Part shown: positions 38,496 to 48,888 of the stretch, one piece after another | Numbering within the stretch: position 1 is the first letter of the stretch | Layout of the letters: the number at the start of each line of letters is the position of its first letter | Origin: Serratia fonticola | GTDB taxonomy: Bacteria; Pseudomonadota; Gammaproteobacteria; Enterobacterales; Enterobacteriaceae | DNA: 64,000 nt | Assembly (NCBI RefSeq): GCF_006715025.1 | Contig: NZ_VFMK01000001.1 | Span: forward strand, 2,666,001 to 2,730,000 | Direction of reading: 5' to 3' | Position numbers and translations under genes: made by a program | Notes under the pieces: model-generated | What the model was told of the DNA's origin: nothing | What the model saw: the letters and a program-made list of their open reading frames with translations, nothing else | Database searches by the model: none

Positions 38496-39317
38496 ATGTC
38501 CTATCAATGCCCTCTGTGTCATCAACCGCTTGAATTCGCAAACCAACAATGGCGTTGTGAAAATAATCATCAATTCGACTGTGCCAAAGAGGGCTACGTC
38601 AATTTGATGCCGGTGCAGCATAAACGCTCTAAACAACCCGGTGACAGTGCAGAGATGATGCAGGCGCGGCGCGAGTTTCTCGATGGCGGCTATTATCAGC
38701 CGTTACAGCAGCGGATAGCCGCTCTGTTAGCAGAGGTATTACCGGCTGATGCAAGGGCACTGTTGGATATTGGCTGCGGGGAAGGTTATTACACTGCGGC
38801 AGTAGCTGCACGGTTGGCTCAGGCGCAGCCTGTGGCGGTTTACGGTCTGGATGTGGCCAAAGTGGCTATTCGCTCGGCAGCAAAGCGTTATCCTGCTGTG
38901 TCGTTCTGCGTCGCCTCCAGCCATCGACTGCCCTTTGGCGATGCGTCCTTTGATGGGGTGTTACGCATCTATGCCCCCTGTAAAGCACAAGAATTGGCGC
39001 GGGTGGTGAAGCCGGGTGGCGTGATTGTGACGGTGTCACCTGGGCCAAGGCATCTTTACCAGCTAAAACAGCAGGTTTATCAAGAGGTTAAACTGCATGC
39101 CGAGCATGACGAACAGTTGCCCGGTTTTACCTGTGAGTTAGCCGAACAATTAGCTTATCCGATGACATTACCGGGTATGCAGGCGGCCAATTTACTGCAG
39201 ATGACGCCATTTGCCTGGCGCGCCTCATCAGAGGTGCGGCAAAAGCTGGCGGAGACACAGGCATTCGCCTGTGAAACCGACTTTGCTATTCGTCTGTATC
39301 GCCGTATACGCGAGTAA
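38496..39317 (+). CDS. rlmA: 23S rRNA (guanine-745-N1) methyltransferase
   Basis: 273 residues from the ATG at 38496; the open frame extends about 100 codons upstream without family sequence. A zinc-binding N-terminus (CPLC ... [14 protein letters not shown]) is followed by a SAM-binding domain with [12 protein letters not shown]. It methylates G745 of 23S rRNA in Gram-negative bacteria. [19 protein letters not shown] is a hallmark of RlmA. It is divergent from the laccase-domain gene and converges on mntP, the same neighbourhood as in E. coli. Confidence 0.94.
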   Translation: MSYQCPLCHQPLEFANQQWRCENNHQFDCAKEGYVNLMPVQHKRSKQPGDSAEMMQARREFLDGGYYQPLQQRIAALLAEVLPADARALLDIGCGEGYYTAAVAARLAQAQPVAVYGLDVAKVAIRSAAKRYPAVSFCVASSHRLPFGDASFDGVLRIYAPCKAQELARVVKPGGVIVTVSPGPRHLYQLKQQVYQEVKLHAEHDEQLPGFTCELAEQLAYPMTLPGMQAANLLQMTPFAWRASSEVRQKLAETQAFACETDFAIRLYRRIRE

Positions 39318-39363
39318 CAGAAAGCGCGGCTATTGGCAGTTTTTAACTTGCGGGGAAGGGGCC

Positions 39364-39933
39364 TTAGGCCAGATAGCCTAAATGCTCCAATAGGATGTTA
39401 ACCCCTATCCCGATCAACACCACACCGCCAAGGATTTCTGCACGCTTGCCCAGTAGCGGGCCGATAAAGCGGCCAATCATCATACCCAGCGTGGCCATGA
39501 TCATGGTGGCACAACCGATCGCCATGGCCGTATGCACGATATTGACCTGCAAGAAGGCCAGGCCGACGCCGATGGCCATGGCATCCAGGCTGGTGGCGAT
39601 CGCAGTAGCGACCAGCACCCAGAAACCGTGACGTTTCACTTTCCGATCTTCTTCTGGTTTGTTCTTTCCGCCCTCAACGATCATGCGCATGCCCAGAATG
39701 AACAGCAGGCCGAAAGCAACCCAGTGATCCCATTCCATGATGTATTGGCTGGCAAACAGGCCAATCGCCCAGCCGATAAGTGGCGTAATGGCTTCAATCA
39801 CACCAAAGATAAGACCTGTGCGGATAGCTTCACGGAAACGGGGTTGATGCAGCGTGGCACCTTTGCTGATTGACGCTGCAAAAGCGTCCATAGACATGCC
39901 AAAAGCGAGAATAAGTGTTGCAGAAAGGTTCAT
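39364..39933 (-). CDS. mntP: manganese efflux pump MntP
   Basis: 189 residues from the ATG at 39933, about six transmembrane helices in two repeats. [17 protein letters not shown] (TM1) and [15 protein letters not shown] (TM4) hold the two conserved aspartate motifs that carry Mn2+. It exports manganese across the inner membrane. The leader on the same strand contains a yybP-ykoY riboswitch, so expression rises with Mn2+. It converges on rlmA. Confidence 0.95.
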   Translation of the reverse strand: MNLSATLILAFGMSMDAFAASISKGATLHQPRFREAIRTGLIFGVIEAITPLIGWAIGLFASQYIMEWDHWVAFGLLFILGMRMIVEGGKNKPEEDRKVKRHGFWVLVATAIATSLDAMAIGVGLAFLQVNIVHTAMAIGCATMIMATLGMMIGRFIGPLLGKRAEILGGVVLIGIGVNILLEHLGYLA

Positions 39934-39949
39934 GGTGAATAACCTCGGC

Positions 39950-40120
39950 CGGGCGGCTCCATATACACGTAACCCACCCCCAACCATACGACGGAGTTAC
40001 GTGCCTATGGTCTCGCCAACCTCTTCGGCTGCCCGCACCACGTTTCAGGAACGAAACGAGTATGTTGATACGGGCGTTTCTGGCCTATGATGCCCCAGAA
40101 ACCGGCTACTCCCCAATGAC
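39950..40120 (-). ncRNA. yybP-ykoY manganese riboswitch in the mntP leader
   Basis: Reading the minus strand, GGGGAGTAGCCGG (ending at 40114 on the plus strand) is the conserved 5' core of the yybP-ykoY class. It is followed by pairing GGTTTCTGG / CCAGAAAC-like arms and a long leader down to about 15 bases before the mntP ATG. In E. coli the mntP leader carries this class, and Mn2+ binding exposes the ribosome site. Boundaries are approximate. The further 225 bases up to yobD (40121-40345) hold no gene I can support. Confidence 0.75.
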
Positions 40121-40345
40121 GGCGCAACCATACCATAATATTTTTGCTGCGAACAACCCTTAATTTCGAACGGGGAATTGATGAAATTGATAATTATTTT
40201 CATTAACACCGTTATGGAGGATAATAATGATGATAACGGCATCAATATTGTGGAAATAATAAACAGAAGATACAGCCAGGCAGCTGATAAATTACCCATC
40301 AGAGCAATCAATCGGTAAATTAGAGAAATAATGGAAATTCTCTAT

Positions 40346-40804
40346 CTACTGATTTTCAAGGAAAAAATGATATATCTTCTCCAGATCGTCCAAATGCGTG
40401 ACCTGGATCAATAATCGGCGCTGTTCTAAATCGATAACAAGAATGCCGTCTTCAGAGAGATTCATTGCTTTAATACGTTGATAGTCAATAAATGCGTTGG
40501 CATAGAAGAAACCCTGCTTTTTAAATAGCATTTTAGGCCAGCGAATATAGGATATATAAATGGCGATCAGTGCCAGGGAAATTAACAGATAAGTGGTCAA
40601 GGGCGCCCCCTGACTGACGATATTGCGGTAGATCAGAATGGCGATCAGGCCGACAAAAATCAGACCGTCGATCCGGTTACGACGCTTTAAGTTTATTCTC
40701 AGCAACGTTTTGCCTTTCAACAGGTTCATACCGAACTCGTCATACAACGCATACAGCAACATCAGCAGTACAAAAATCAGTATTACGCCATCGGTCAACG
40801 ACAT
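40346..40804 (-). CDS. yobD: YobD family (DUF986) membrane protein
   Basis: 152 residues from the ATG at 40804, same length as E. coli YobD. Three hydrophobic segments lie in the first 100 residues (with [18 protein letters not shown]). The cytoplasmic end has [13 protein letters not shown] and LEQRRLLI, both E. coli-like. The function is unknown. It follows manZ by 56 bases with a strong terminator between, so it is probably expressed at a lower level than manXYZ. Confidence 0.92.
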   Translation of the reverse strand: MSLTDGVILIFVLLMLLYALYDEFGMNLLKGKTLLRINLKRRNRIDGLIFVGLIAILIYRNIVSQGAPLTTYLLISLALIAIYISYIRWPKMLFKKQGFFYANAFIDYQRIKAMNLSEDGILVIDLEQRRLLIQVTHLDDLEKIYHFFLENQ

Positions 40805-40821
40805 CTCACTACTCCATAAAT

Positions 40822-40848
40822 AAAAAAAACCGGGGGTTGCCCCCCGGT
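40822..40848 (-). terminator. rho-independent terminator after manXYZ
   Basis: On the minus strand, ACCGGGGG / CCCCCGGT stem followed by an uninterrupted T-run, 13 bases after the manZ stop and just before yobD. Confidence 0.92.
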
Positions 40849-40860
40849 CGTCAATACGTA

Positions 40861-41703
40861 TTACACACCCAGCAGGCCGATCCAGTAACCGAAGATACCG
40901 ATAGCGAAGAAGCCAATGATGATCCACAACGCGTTGACTTTTTTGCGCAGTAGCCACATACAGCCAAAAGTAAGCAGCAGTGGTACCAGGCCTGGCATCA
41001 ACTGGTCGAGAATCGTTTGCACCGTGGTGACCGTAGTATGCCCGGTCTGGTCGGTGATTTTCGACACCACCAGCGGGATATTCACGTGCGTCCACTTGTT
41101 AACCAGTGCTCCCATGACAAAGAGGCCGAGAATGGACGCCCCTTCCGTCAGTTTCTGCAGGAAGCCACCGCCCATATCGTTAACGATATCGACCCCTTTG
41201 CGGTAACCGTAAGCCACGCCGTAGTAGCGGGTCAGCAGACGTACCAGGTTAAACAGGATAAAGAACAGTAACGGGCCAAGCAGGCTACCGCTCATGGCAA
41301 TACCGGCACCCAGGGCGGCAAATACCGGGCGGACAGTCCCCCAGAAGATTGGGTCACCCACGCCCGCCAGTGGCCCCATCAGGCCCACTTTGATGCCGTT
41401 GATGGCCGCATCGTCGATCGGTGCGCCGTTGGCGCGCTGTTCTTCCATCGCCATGGTTACGCCCAGCACCGGAGCCGCAACATACGGGTGGGTGTTGAAG
41501 AATTCCAGGTGGCGCTTGATAGCCTGCTTGCGGTCGTCGTTATTCTCCGGGTACAAGCGGCGGATCACCGGCACCATAGAGAAGCAAAAACCCAACGCCT
41601 GCATACGTTCAAAGTTCCATGAACCCTGGAAAAGGTTCGAGCGCAGAAAGACGCCGCGGATATCGGCAGGTGTCAGTTTCTTTTGAGCTGTTGTATCAAC
41701 CAT
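40861..41703 (-). CDS. manZ: mannose PTS enzyme IID
   Basis: 280 residues; [19 protein letters not shown] gives the ManZ N-terminus and fixes the start at 41703, with AGGTGA upstream. [10 protein letters not shown] and [11 protein letters not shown] are family signatures. The C-terminus is hydrophobic. With ManY it forms the membrane translocator of the mannose, glucose, glucosamine and fructose PTS. It is the third gene of manXYZ, 15 bases after manY. Confidence 0.96.
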   Translation of the reverse strand: MVDTTAQKKLTPADIRGVFLRSNLFQGSWNFERMQALGFCFSMVPVIRRLYPENNDDRKQAIKRHLEFFNTHPYVAAPVLGVTMAMEEQRANGAPIDDAAINGIKVGLMGPLAGVGDPIFWGTVRPVFAALGAGIAMSGSLLGPLLFFILFNLVRLLTRYYGVAYGYRKGVDIVNDMGGGFLQKLTEGASILGLFVMGALVNKWTHVNIPLVVSKITDQTGHTTVTTVQTILDQLMPGLVPLLLTFGCMWLLRKKVNALWIIIGFFAIGIFGYWIGLLGV

Positions 41704-41718
41704 TTCTTTCACCTATTC

Positions 41719-42519
41719 CTAGTCCAATTCGTTATCAAGGTCGTTGGCACTGGCAGGGCCCGCTTGCACAACCTGAGACTTGTTGTATTTCGGGCTGAGC
41801 TGGATATAAAGCACGGCCATCACCACGCCAATCACGCCAAGCGCAACCAGGTTAAAGTTGGTAAAGGCTGCGGTAACGAAGCCCAGGTAGAAGAATGGCA
41901 TCAGGTAACCGGCACGCATCATGTTGATGACCATCGCATAACCGACTACCACGATCATGCCCCCGGCGATGTTCAAGCCGCTGGTGACAACTTCTGGAAT
42001 AGAGTTAAGCAGGGCGTGTACCCCTGCGGTTCCGACGGAGATCGCCACGATCACCGCTGGAATAGCGATACGCATTGCCTGTAACAGCAGGGCCGAGATG
42101 TGGATCCAGGTAATAGCGCGCAGGCTACCGCGTTCTGCTGCACTGTCTGCGGCGTGTTGGAAGGCCACGGTCAGGGTACGTACGATAATGGTCAGTACCT
42201 GACCAGCTGCCGCCAGCGGAATCGCCAGGGCGATACCGGCACCTACGCTTTGTCCACCACCAATAACCAGAATGGTGGAAATGATGGATGCCAATGCAGC
42301 GTCCGGTGCAACCGCTGCCCCGATATTCATCCACCCCAAGGCGATCATTTCCAGCGTACCGCCGATGATGATACCGGTTTTCATATCACCGAGAATAAAG
42401 CCAATCAGGGTACAAGCCACCAAAGGACGGTGGAACTGGAATTCATCCAGGATGGAGCCCATCCCGGCAATACAGGCAACGATAAATATCAGTACAATCT
42501 GAAGAGTGGTAATCTCCAT
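41719..42519 (-). CDS. manY: mannose PTS enzyme IIC
   Basis: 266 residues, about nine transmembrane helices. CTLIGFILGDMKTGIIIGGTLE is a IIC(Man) hallmark. It forms the sugar channel with ManZ; the complex is also the receptor for some bacteriocins and helps phage lambda DNA entry in E. coli. It is the second gene of manXYZ, following manX by 55 bases. No defects were seen. Confidence 0.96.
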   Translation of the reverse strand: MEITTLQIVLIFIVACIAGMGSILDEFQFHRPLVACTLIGFILGDMKTGIIIGGTLEMIALGWMNIGAAVAPDAALASIISTILVIGGGQSVGAGIALAIPLAAAGQVLTIIVRTLTVAFQHAADSAAERGSLRAITWIHISALLLQAMRIAIPAVIVAISVGTAGVHALLNSIPEVVTSGLNIAGGMIVVVGYAMVINMMRAGYLMPFFYLGFVTAAFTNFNLVALGVIGVVMAVLYIQLSPKYNKSQVVQAGPASANDLDNELD

Positions 42520-42574
42520 TGCACTTCTCCTATAGCTAAAAGATCTCTGAGTAAATAACTAACGACACGTGCCA

Positions 42575-43534
42575 TTAATTGAGTTTGTTAATCAGGTCCA
42601 TCATTTTTAACTGGGTGTCGGAAGAGACTTTACGGACTTCCAATTCAATGCCGCGTTCGTTTAATTTCTTAAACGCTTCGATGTCTTGTTCATCAACGGA
42701 CACTGCATTATTCACCTGGGTTTTCCCTTGGCGGAAGGCCATACCACCGATATTCACCGACTTGATATCCACGCCACCTTCTACCAGGCGCCATACGTCG
42801 GTTGGATTGGTGAACAGTAACATCACGCGATCGCCAGCGTATTTTGGGTTATTCCAGACACGGATCGCTTTCGCTACATCAACAACGTGAGCGGTAACAC
42901 CCGGCGGGGCAACCTGAGTCAGCAGGGTTTTACGCACATGGTCGGCAGCGACTTCATCACTGACCACGATGATGCGGCTGACGTTAGTTTCTTTGGTCCA
43001 ACGGGTGGCAACCTGACCGTGGATCAGGCGGTCGTCGATACGTGCCAGACCGATTTTCATGTGATCATTTGGGCCAAGAGGCGCTTGCGGCGCGGCGGCC
43101 TTTTGCGGAGGGGGAACCGGTTTTGCAGGCTCTTCGACCGGTTTTTTCAGCGCTTTCACGCCTTCGCGGCCGGTTTCCAGTGCCAGCGCCACCAGTTCAT
43201 CAAAGCTGGGGTTGTCATCACGCGCCATAAAGGTTTCCACCAGCATCGGAATGTTAACCCCGGTGACCACCTCATAGTGCTCTTTATCAACTGCGATCCG
43301 GCTAGCCGCATTAAACGGACTGCCTCCCCAGGTATCTACCAGAAACAGGACGCCATCGCTGGTATCGAGTTCGCTGATTTTTCCACTGTATTTCTCAATT
43401 AACGTTTCAGCATTTTCACCGGGAACGAAATCTATATAGGCGACGTTATCCTGCTCACCCAATAGCATCTCTGTTGTTTTCAGCAATTGTTCCGCTGCAG
43501 TCCCGTGTGTGCCGATGATAATAGCTATTGCCAC
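42575..43534 (-). CDS. manX: mannose PTS enzyme IIAB
   Basis: 319 residues. The IIA domain (1-130) has the phosphorylated histidine in IIGTHG at 10. A proline/alanine-rich linker (about 138-155) precedes the IIB domain, with its histidine in RIDDRLIHGQVATRW. It takes phosphate from HPr and passes it to incoming sugar. The start codon is GTG with a perfect AGGAGGT, as in E. coli manX. An Mlc-like operator lies about 170 bases upstream. Confidence 0.96.
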   Translation of the reverse strand: MAIAIIIGTHGTAAEQLLKTTEMLLGEQDNVAYIDFVPGENAETLIEKYSGKISELDTSDGVLFLVDTWGGSPFNAASRIAVDKEHYEVVTGVNIPMLVETFMARDDNPSFDELVALALETGREGVKALKKPVEEPAKPVPPPQKAAAPQAPLGPNDHMKIGLARIDDRLIHGQVATRWTKETNVSRIIVVSDEVAADHVRKTLLTQVAPPGVTAHVVDVAKAIRVWNNPKYAGDRVMLLFTNPTDVWRLVEGGVDIKSVNIGGMAFRQGKTQVNNAVSVDEQDIEAFKKLNERGIELEVRKVSSDTQLKMMDLINKLN

Positions 43535-43703
43535 TCGCTACCTCCTCGTCGAACTAACTTAAGGCACGGATTGTGTTTTTTTCATTACCATCCTGGCAGT
43601 CACTTCCGCGGTTCAGATACATTATGGTAGAAAAAAAGAAACTCACACTTATCATTTCTCGCGCAGTTTCAAAAACCTGTAGGTGTTAATTCCCGTTAAC
43701 ATC

Positions 43704-43731
43704 ATTTATTTTAGTGCGTGAAAAAATAAAT
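43704..43731 (-). promoter_or_regulatory. Mlc-like operator of manXYZ
   Basis: Perfect 9-base arms ATTTATTTT (43704-43712) and AAAATAAAT (43723-43731) around a 10-base centre (AGTGCGTGAA). This is the long AT-armed palindrome of Mlc/NagC sites. In E. coli Mlc represses manXYZ until glucose uptake sequesters it. TTTTGTGACA directly beside it (43731-43740) could be half of a CRP site. Confidence 0.6.
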
Positions 43732-43839
43732 TTTGTGACATTGCTCTGCTATTGGTGGATCGATTAACCCTGAAGTATTGTTTGAGGAATTAAACAGCAG
43801 TGGTGTTACAAAACGATGCGTAAAGTAAGAAAAGCTACT

Positions 43840-44107
43840 TTTCCGCCGAAATTTTTCCTGCTAGAGTGCTTCCTTCTTTCATTACCCAGGAGTAAAGGGC
43901 CTCAGCCCTCCCTATGGACTGTCACCGAAGTTACTGTTTTTCAAGGTTTCACCCGCCACCAGTAGGCGTAGAAAGTTTCATCAGGCCAGTCGGCCGTTTC
44001 TCGATTCAACACCACCGTTTCCTTACCGCCTTTGCTAGCGCGTGTTCTGCGTCGGTTTCTCTGCGTCTGAATACTGCCCATTACTCATCTTGCTTGCGGA
44101 GTCTGAT
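43840..44107 (+). other. long leader of yoaE, possible structured 5' UTR
   Basis: About 240 gene-free bases precede yoaE after a GCTAGAGTG -10-like box near 43860. It begins with a small GGGC-CTCA-GCCC hairpin. TerC-family genes such as alx use yybP-ykoY riboswitches, but the GGGGAGTAGC core was not seen here. Any regulatory function is speculative. Confidence 0.3.
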
Positions 44108-45658
44108 ATGGAAATATTAATGGATCCCTCGATTTGGGCCGGGTTACTGACCCTGGTGGTGCTGGAAATCGTTCTGGGTATCGATAACCTGGTGTTTATA
44201 GCCATTCTGGCCGACAAACTACCGCCTAAGCAGCGTGATAAAGCTCGTATCATCGGCCTTTCGCTGGCATTGGTTATGCGCCTTGGTTTGCTTTCGGTGA
44301 TTTCGTGGATGGTAACCCTAACCACGCCGTTGTTCAGCGTGGCGGAGTTCAGCTTCTCCGGCCGCGATCTGATCCTGCTGTTTGGTGGTGTGTTCCTGTT
44401 GTTCAAGGCCACCATGGAGTTGCATGAGCGCTTGGAAGGGAATACCCATCAGGAAGGGACTAACCGAGGCTATGCCAAATTCTGGGCCGTGGTGGTTCAG
44501 ATCGTCATTCTTGATGCCGTGTTCTCGCTCGATGCGGTGATCACGGCGGTGGGGATGGTGAACGATCTGCCCATTATGATGGCGGCGGTGGTGATTGCCA
44601 TGGCCGTGATGTTATTGGCATCGAAGCCATTGACGCAGTTTATGAACGCCCATCCGACCATTGTGGTGCTCTGTCTGAGCTTCCTGTTGATGATCGGTTT
44701 GAGTTTGATCGCCGAAGGCTTTGGCCTGCATATTCCGAAAGGTTATTTGTACGCGGCGATTGGCTTCTCGATCCTTATCGAGCTGTTTAACCAGATTGCC
44801 CGGCGAAACTTTATCAAACATGAAGCACGCCGCCCGATGCGTGAGCGTACGGCAGAGGCCATCATGCGTTTGATGGGGCAGCAGGGGACGCCGCGACAAC
44901 GGGATGAAGACACTAGCGCCCGCAAAGTAAAGGAAACCTTTGCTGAAGAAGAGCGCTATATGATCAGCGGTGTGCTGACGCTGGCTTCACGAACGTTGCG
45001 CAGTGTGATGACGCCGCGCACCGAGATTTCATGGGTGGATTGCGAGCGTTCCCGCGATGCAGTGCGTGAACAGCTGCTGGATACACCGCACAGCCTGTTC
45101 CCGGTGTGTCGCGATGAGTTGGATGAAATCATCGGTGTGGTGCGAGCCAAAGATCTGTTGGTTGCTTTGGATCAGGGTGTGGATATTGCAGAGTTTGCCG
45201 CTCGTACGCCGCCGATTGTCGTACCAGAAACCATGGATGTGATCAAACTGCTGGCGGTATTACGCCGGGCCAAGGGGCGCTTGGTGGTGGTGACCAATGA
45301 ATTTGGCGTGGTGCAGGGATTGGTTACGCCGTTAGATGTATTGGAAGCTATTGCCGGCGAGTTCCCGGACGAAGACGAAACGCCGGATATCATCACCGAG
45401 GGTGACCGCTGGTTAGTTAAAGGCGGGGCGGATTTGCATTCGTTGGAACAGGCATTGGATTGTGACGATCTGGTCAGCCCTACGGAAGATTACGCTTCTC
45501 TGGCGGGATTCCTGCTCTCCCATTCGGGGCAGATGCCAGCGGTAGGTGATGTGGTGGAGTTAAATCATCTGCGTTTTGAGATCCTTGAAATTTCGGATTA
45601 TCGCATCGAGCTGGTCAGTATCACCAAGATGATGGCCCCGCACGAACAAGACGCATAA
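44108..45658 (+). CDS. yoaE: TerC / CBS / CorC-HlyC domain membrane protein YoaE
   Basis: 516 residues from the ATG at 44108, matching E. coli YoaE (518) in start and layout. The TerC domain (about 1-230, seven helices) holds [14 protein letters not shown] and [16 protein letters not shown], with acidic residues inside the membrane. Two CBS domains (about 300-420; [17 protein letters not shown]) and a C-terminal CorC_HlyC domain follow. TerC proteins handle metal ions, probably manganese, in secretion-linked processes. It is divergent from manX, as in E. coli. Confidence 0.95.
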   Translation: MEILMDPSIWAGLLTLVVLEIVLGIDNLVFIAILADKLPPKQRDKARIIGLSLALVMRLGLLSVISWMVTLTTPLFSVAEFSFSGRDLILLFGGVFLLFKATMELHERLEGNTHQEGTNRGYAKFWAVVVQIVILDAVFSLDAVITAVGMVNDLPIMMAAVVIAMAVMLLASKPLTQFMNAHPTIVVLCLSFLLMIGLSLIAEGFGLHIPKGYLYAAIGFSILIELFNQIARRNFIKHEARRPMRERTAEAIMRLMGQQGTPRQRDEDTSARKVKETFAEEERYMISGVLTLASRTLRSVMTPRTEISWVDCERSRDAVREQLLDTPHSLFPVCRDELDEIIGVVRAKDLLVALDQGVDIAEFAARTPPIVVPETMDVIKLLAVLRRAKGRLVVVTNEFGVVQGLVTPLDVLEAIAGEFPDEDETPDIITEGDRWLVKGGADLHSLEQALDCDDLVSPTEDYASLAGFLLSHSGQMPAVGDVVELNHLRFEILEISDYRIELVSITKMMAPHEQDA

Positions 45659-45663
45659 ATGAT

Positions 45664-47289
45664 TCAGGCCGGGGGGATCTCTCCTGGCCTGCTTTGGGGT
45701 TGCAGCGGCGTTTCACGCCGTGGCACCAGGTTTCGCTGTTGTGACTCATATTGCTGTAGCCACAGAGGGAACACATTGATTGGCATCGGTTTGGCGAAAT
45801 AGTATCCCTGTAACGCATTCACACCTTGCGAGCGTAGATAATCGGCTTGTTTTTCCGTCTCAACCCCCTCGGCCACCAGCTTCAGCTTCAATCGTTGAGC
45901 CAGCGTAATAATGGTGTCGGTCACGGTAGCATTGACCGCGTCGGTACCAATGGCGGCGGTAAAGCCGCGATCGATCTTCAACACATCCGGGCTCAGTTTT
46001 TTCAGATAACTCAGTGAGCTATGACCCGTACCAAAATCATCGATTGCCAGCATGATGCCCATTTCTTTGAGCGTTTTAAGCTGCTCGTGCTGGATTTCTG
46101 ACAGAGCAGTCCGTTCGGTCAGTTCCAACATCAGGGAGGGCATTGGCTGGGCCGGTAGCCAGATGCGGCGAATATCGTCGATAACGCTGACCGTATTGAA
46201 ATGTTCGGCGGCAACATTAATGCTGATATAGAACGAAGGGCGCGGGGGGAACAGATTGAGGTTTTCTACAACGGTCGTCATCAGATAACGCGTTAGGGGA
46301 ATGATCAAGCCATGCTGCTCGGCCAATGGAATGAAGACATCCGGCGAAATCCAACCCTGCCGTTTGTTCTTCCAGCGCATCAGGGTTTCCACGCCGACAC
46401 AACGCCCATTATCGCTGCTGATAATCGGCTGACAATAAACGCGGAATTCGCGATGAGTAATGGCGTGACCAATGTAATACGACAGGCTCATACGGTTGGC
46501 GGTAATCAGGTATACCACGTAAGCGGCAAGCAGGCTCAGCATCAGCGCCAGAGGAATGTGTCGAGGCAGGGCGGTGAGTGCCAAGGTGCGGGCATTGGGG
46601 CCAAAAAGTGAAATAGAAAAGGGATATTGGGCGGATTTTGCGGTGTATTGCAGATCTTGCTGTTGAGTGTCGTGGGGGATGATTTCCCGTTGACCGTATT
46701 CAAGGCTGTATTCACCCACGTTCAACGCCACCCGATGGGCGTATGGTTCCTGTGGCTCAAGGAGAAAATTTGACAGTAGATCGATGTTGAATACGTTCAG
46801 TACGCCACCGATCTCCTGTTGGGGCAGCGGTGTCCACAACACCAGGGTTGGCGTGCCTTTGGCCACTGTCAACGATGGGCGCAGGGCTAACTGCACGCCT
46901 GAGTGGCTCATCGTTGGAAAAATGAGAGAAAACACATAGTCGCGCGGTCCAAACAGGCTTGAGCAATAAATAACGCCGTTCTGCACCAGTAACACTGCCC
47001 GTAACGCCTGATTCTGGGCAGCACGGAAGCGCAGCGTAGGCATCACCGACTCGCAAGGCTGTCCTACCATTGGCATGGTGCGTTCTGCCTGCTGCTGAGC
47101 AGGGAGCAGTAAGGCATTTAGCTTGGCGATCACGCGTGTAGCCAAGGTGCGCTGGTTCTGCTCAATAATGCGAACCTCTTGGTAATAGCGCGTATACAGT
47201 GAAATCAGCAAAATAGCCAACCCAACCGCGCCGGCGAGTAGCCAGCGGTAATAGCGGTATTTCGATGCGGCAAGTTGGGTCATCAACAT
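45664..47289 (-). CDS. pdeD: c-di-GMP phosphodiesterase PdeD (CSS motif + EAL)
   Basis: 541 residues. An N-terminal helix (about 15-33), a periplasmic domain with the CSS motif near 108 and a second helix (about 250-268) precede the cytoplasmic EAL domain. The EAL signature is ETL (VGVETLMRW). Metal and catalytic residues are kept: NVAAEHF, ELTER, DDFGTGHSS, LKIDRGF, EGVET and GYYFAKP, so it should be active. Periplasmic disulfide redox controls CSS-type enzymes in E. coli. It ends convergent to yoaE. ATG at 47289 or 47283 may be used. Confidence 0.92.
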   Translation of the reverse strand: MLMTQLAASKYRYYRWLLAGAVGLAILLISLYTRYYQEVRIIEQNQRTLATRVIAKLNALLLPAQQQAERTMPMVGQPCESVMPTLRFRAAQNQALRAVLLVQNGVIYCSSLFGPRDYVFSLIFPTMSHSGVQLALRPSLTVAKGTPTLVLWTPLPQQEIGGVLNVFNIDLLSNFLLEPQEPYAHRVALNVGEYSLEYGQREIIPHDTQQQDLQYTAKSAQYPFSISLFGPNARTLALTALPRHIPLALMLSLLAAYVVYLITANRMSLSYYIGHAITHREFRVYCQPIISSDNGRCVGVETLMRWKNKRQGWISPDVFIPLAEQHGLIIPLTRYLMTTVVENLNLFPPRPSFYISINVAAEHFNTVSVIDDIRRIWLPAQPMPSLMLELTERTALSEIQHEQLKTLKEMGIMLAIDDFGTGHSSLSYLKKLSPDVLKIDRGFTAAIGTDAVNATVTDTIITLAQRLKLKLVAEGVETEKQADYLRSQGVNALQGYYFAKPMPINVFPLWLQQYESQQRNLVPRRETPLQPQSRPGEIPPA

Positions 47290-47496
47290 CCGGTAAGCCC
47301 TTGTTCAGTCAAACAGCCGGATGTCGCTTCCTGGCTATCATTCCGTAATACGATTCTTGGCTAATTCTAGCCTGTCAGCAGATAAAGTTGATGTTAACTC
47401 AACAAATTATTTCAGTTGCGGAGAGCAAAAGGGTAATTGGTGGTTTAACCGCAGGATAGACGCCAACCAAACAGGAATGCTCTGGGGGAATGAAAA

Positions 47497-47519
47497 CCCC
47501 GCCGGTGAGGGCGGGGGGA
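47497..47519 (-). terminator. rho-independent terminator of sdaA
   Basis: On the minus strand, CCGCCCTCACCGGCGGGG forms a GC-rich stem followed by TTTTC, just after the sdaA stop at 47524. Confidence 0.8.
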
Positions 47520-47523
47520 TGGG

Positions 47524-48888
47524 TCAGTCACATTGTACTTTGATGGCCAGACCGCCGCGCGAGGTTTCGCGGTATTTGGCGTTCATGTCTTTACCGGTTT
47601 CGTACATGGTTTCGATCACTTTATCAAGCGACACGCGCGGCTCGCTGGTACGGCGCAGGGCCATGCGTGCCGAGTTGATGGCTTTTACGGAGGCAATGGC
47701 ATTGCGTTCGATACAAGGCACCTGTACCTGGCCTGCAACCGGATCGCATGTCAGGCCCAGGTTGTGTTCCATGCCGATCTCTGCGGCGATGCATACCTGC
47801 TCAGGGCTACCTCCCAGCAGCTCTGCCAGACCGGCTGCCGCCATGGAACAGGCGACGCCAACTTCACCCTGACAGCCAACTTCGGCCCCTGAAATGGATG
47901 CGTTCATTTTATACAGCGCGCCAATGGCACCAGACGCCATAAAGTAGCGGATATAAATATCCGGGCTGACTGACTCGATAAAATGATCGTAGTAGGCCAG
48001 CACGGCAGGAACGATCCCGCAGGCGCCGTTAGTTGGGGCGGTGACTACGCGGCCGCCAGCCGCGTTCTCTTCGTTTACCGCCAAAGCAAACATATTGACC
48101 CAATCGATCACATTCATCGGGTCATTGGACAGTTTATCGGAAGAGACCAGCATGCGGCGCAGGGCAGAAGCACGGCGCGGTACCCGCAGGGGGCCAGGCA
48201 ATACCCCTTCGGTGTTCAACCCGCGATCGATACAGGCTCGCATGGTTTGCCAGACGTTGCCGAAGTAAGTTTCGATATCCTGCTTGCTGTGCAGCGCCAG
48301 TTCGTTCTGCAGCACCATTCCCGACAGTGAAAGACCGGTGGTATGGCAGTGCGCCAGCATTTCGCTTGCTGAGTGGAAAGGATAAGGAACACTGACCTCG
48401 TTGCTATCGGCTTTACCGAAGTGTTCTTCATCTACGATAAACCCACCGCCAATGGAGTAATAGGTTTTACTGTAAATCTGTTTTTCACCGGCGAAGGCAT
48501 GGATCTGCATGCCGTTTTCATGCAGAGGCAGATTATCACTACGGAAAACCATGCCGCCGTCGCGCGGAAAATCGACCTCATGCAGGCCATTGGCCAGCAT
48601 CAGGCGTTGACGCTGTTCGACATCGCGAATAAAGCCCGAGATGCTATCAATATCGACAGTGTCCGGCATATTACCGGCCAGTCCAAGAATGATGGCAATA
48701 TCGGTATGGTGACCTTTACCGGTCAATGAGAGTGAGCCGTAAACATCAACGGCAACACGCGTGACAGAAGACATTTTGCCTTCATTTACCAGATCGTCGA
48801 CAAACTGTTTGCCGGCTTTCATCGGTCCAACCGTATGAGAGCTGGACGGGCCGATGCCGATCTTAAACATGTCGAAAACGCTAATCAC
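47524..48888 (-). CDS. sdaA: L-serine dehydratase (L-serine ammonia-lyase)
   Basis: 454 residues, single-chain iron-sulfur serine dehydratase. SSSHTVGPMKA at the start and APTNGACGIVPAVL, GCQGEVGVACSMAAAG and GLTCDPVAGQVQVPCIERNA hold the cluster cysteines. It converts serine to pyruvate and ammonia. A second paralogue (sdaB) cannot be ruled out by sequence alone, but the sdaA-pdeD-yoaE neighbourhood supports SdaA. The terminator follows directly. Confidence 0.93.
   Translation of the reverse strand: MISVFDMFKIGIGPSSSHTVGPMKAGKQFVDDLVNEGKMSSVTRVAVDVYGSLSLTGKGHHTDIAIILGLAGNMPDTVDIDSISGFIRDVEQRQRLMLANGLHEVDFPRDGGMVFRSDNLPLHENGMQIHAFAGEKQIYSKTYYSIGGGFIVDEEHFGKADSNEVSVPYPFHSASEMLAHCHTTGLSLSGMVLQNELALHSKQDIETYFGNVWQTMRACIDRGLNTEGVLPGPLRVPRRASALRRMLVSSDKLSNDPMNVIDWVNMFALAVNEENAAGGRVVTAPTNGACGIVPAVLAYYDHFIESVSPDIYIRYFMASGAIGALYKMNASISGAEVGCQGEVGVACSMAAAGLAELLGGSPEQVCIAAEIGMEHNLGLTCDPVAGQVQVPCIERNAIASVKAINSARMALRRTSEPRVSLDKVIETMYETGKDMNAKYRETSRGGLAIKVQCD

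Noticed and set aside
40045..40311. 88-codon minus-strand frame upstream of mntP
   Set aside because: It overlaps the riboswitch core, has no family features and is AT-rich.
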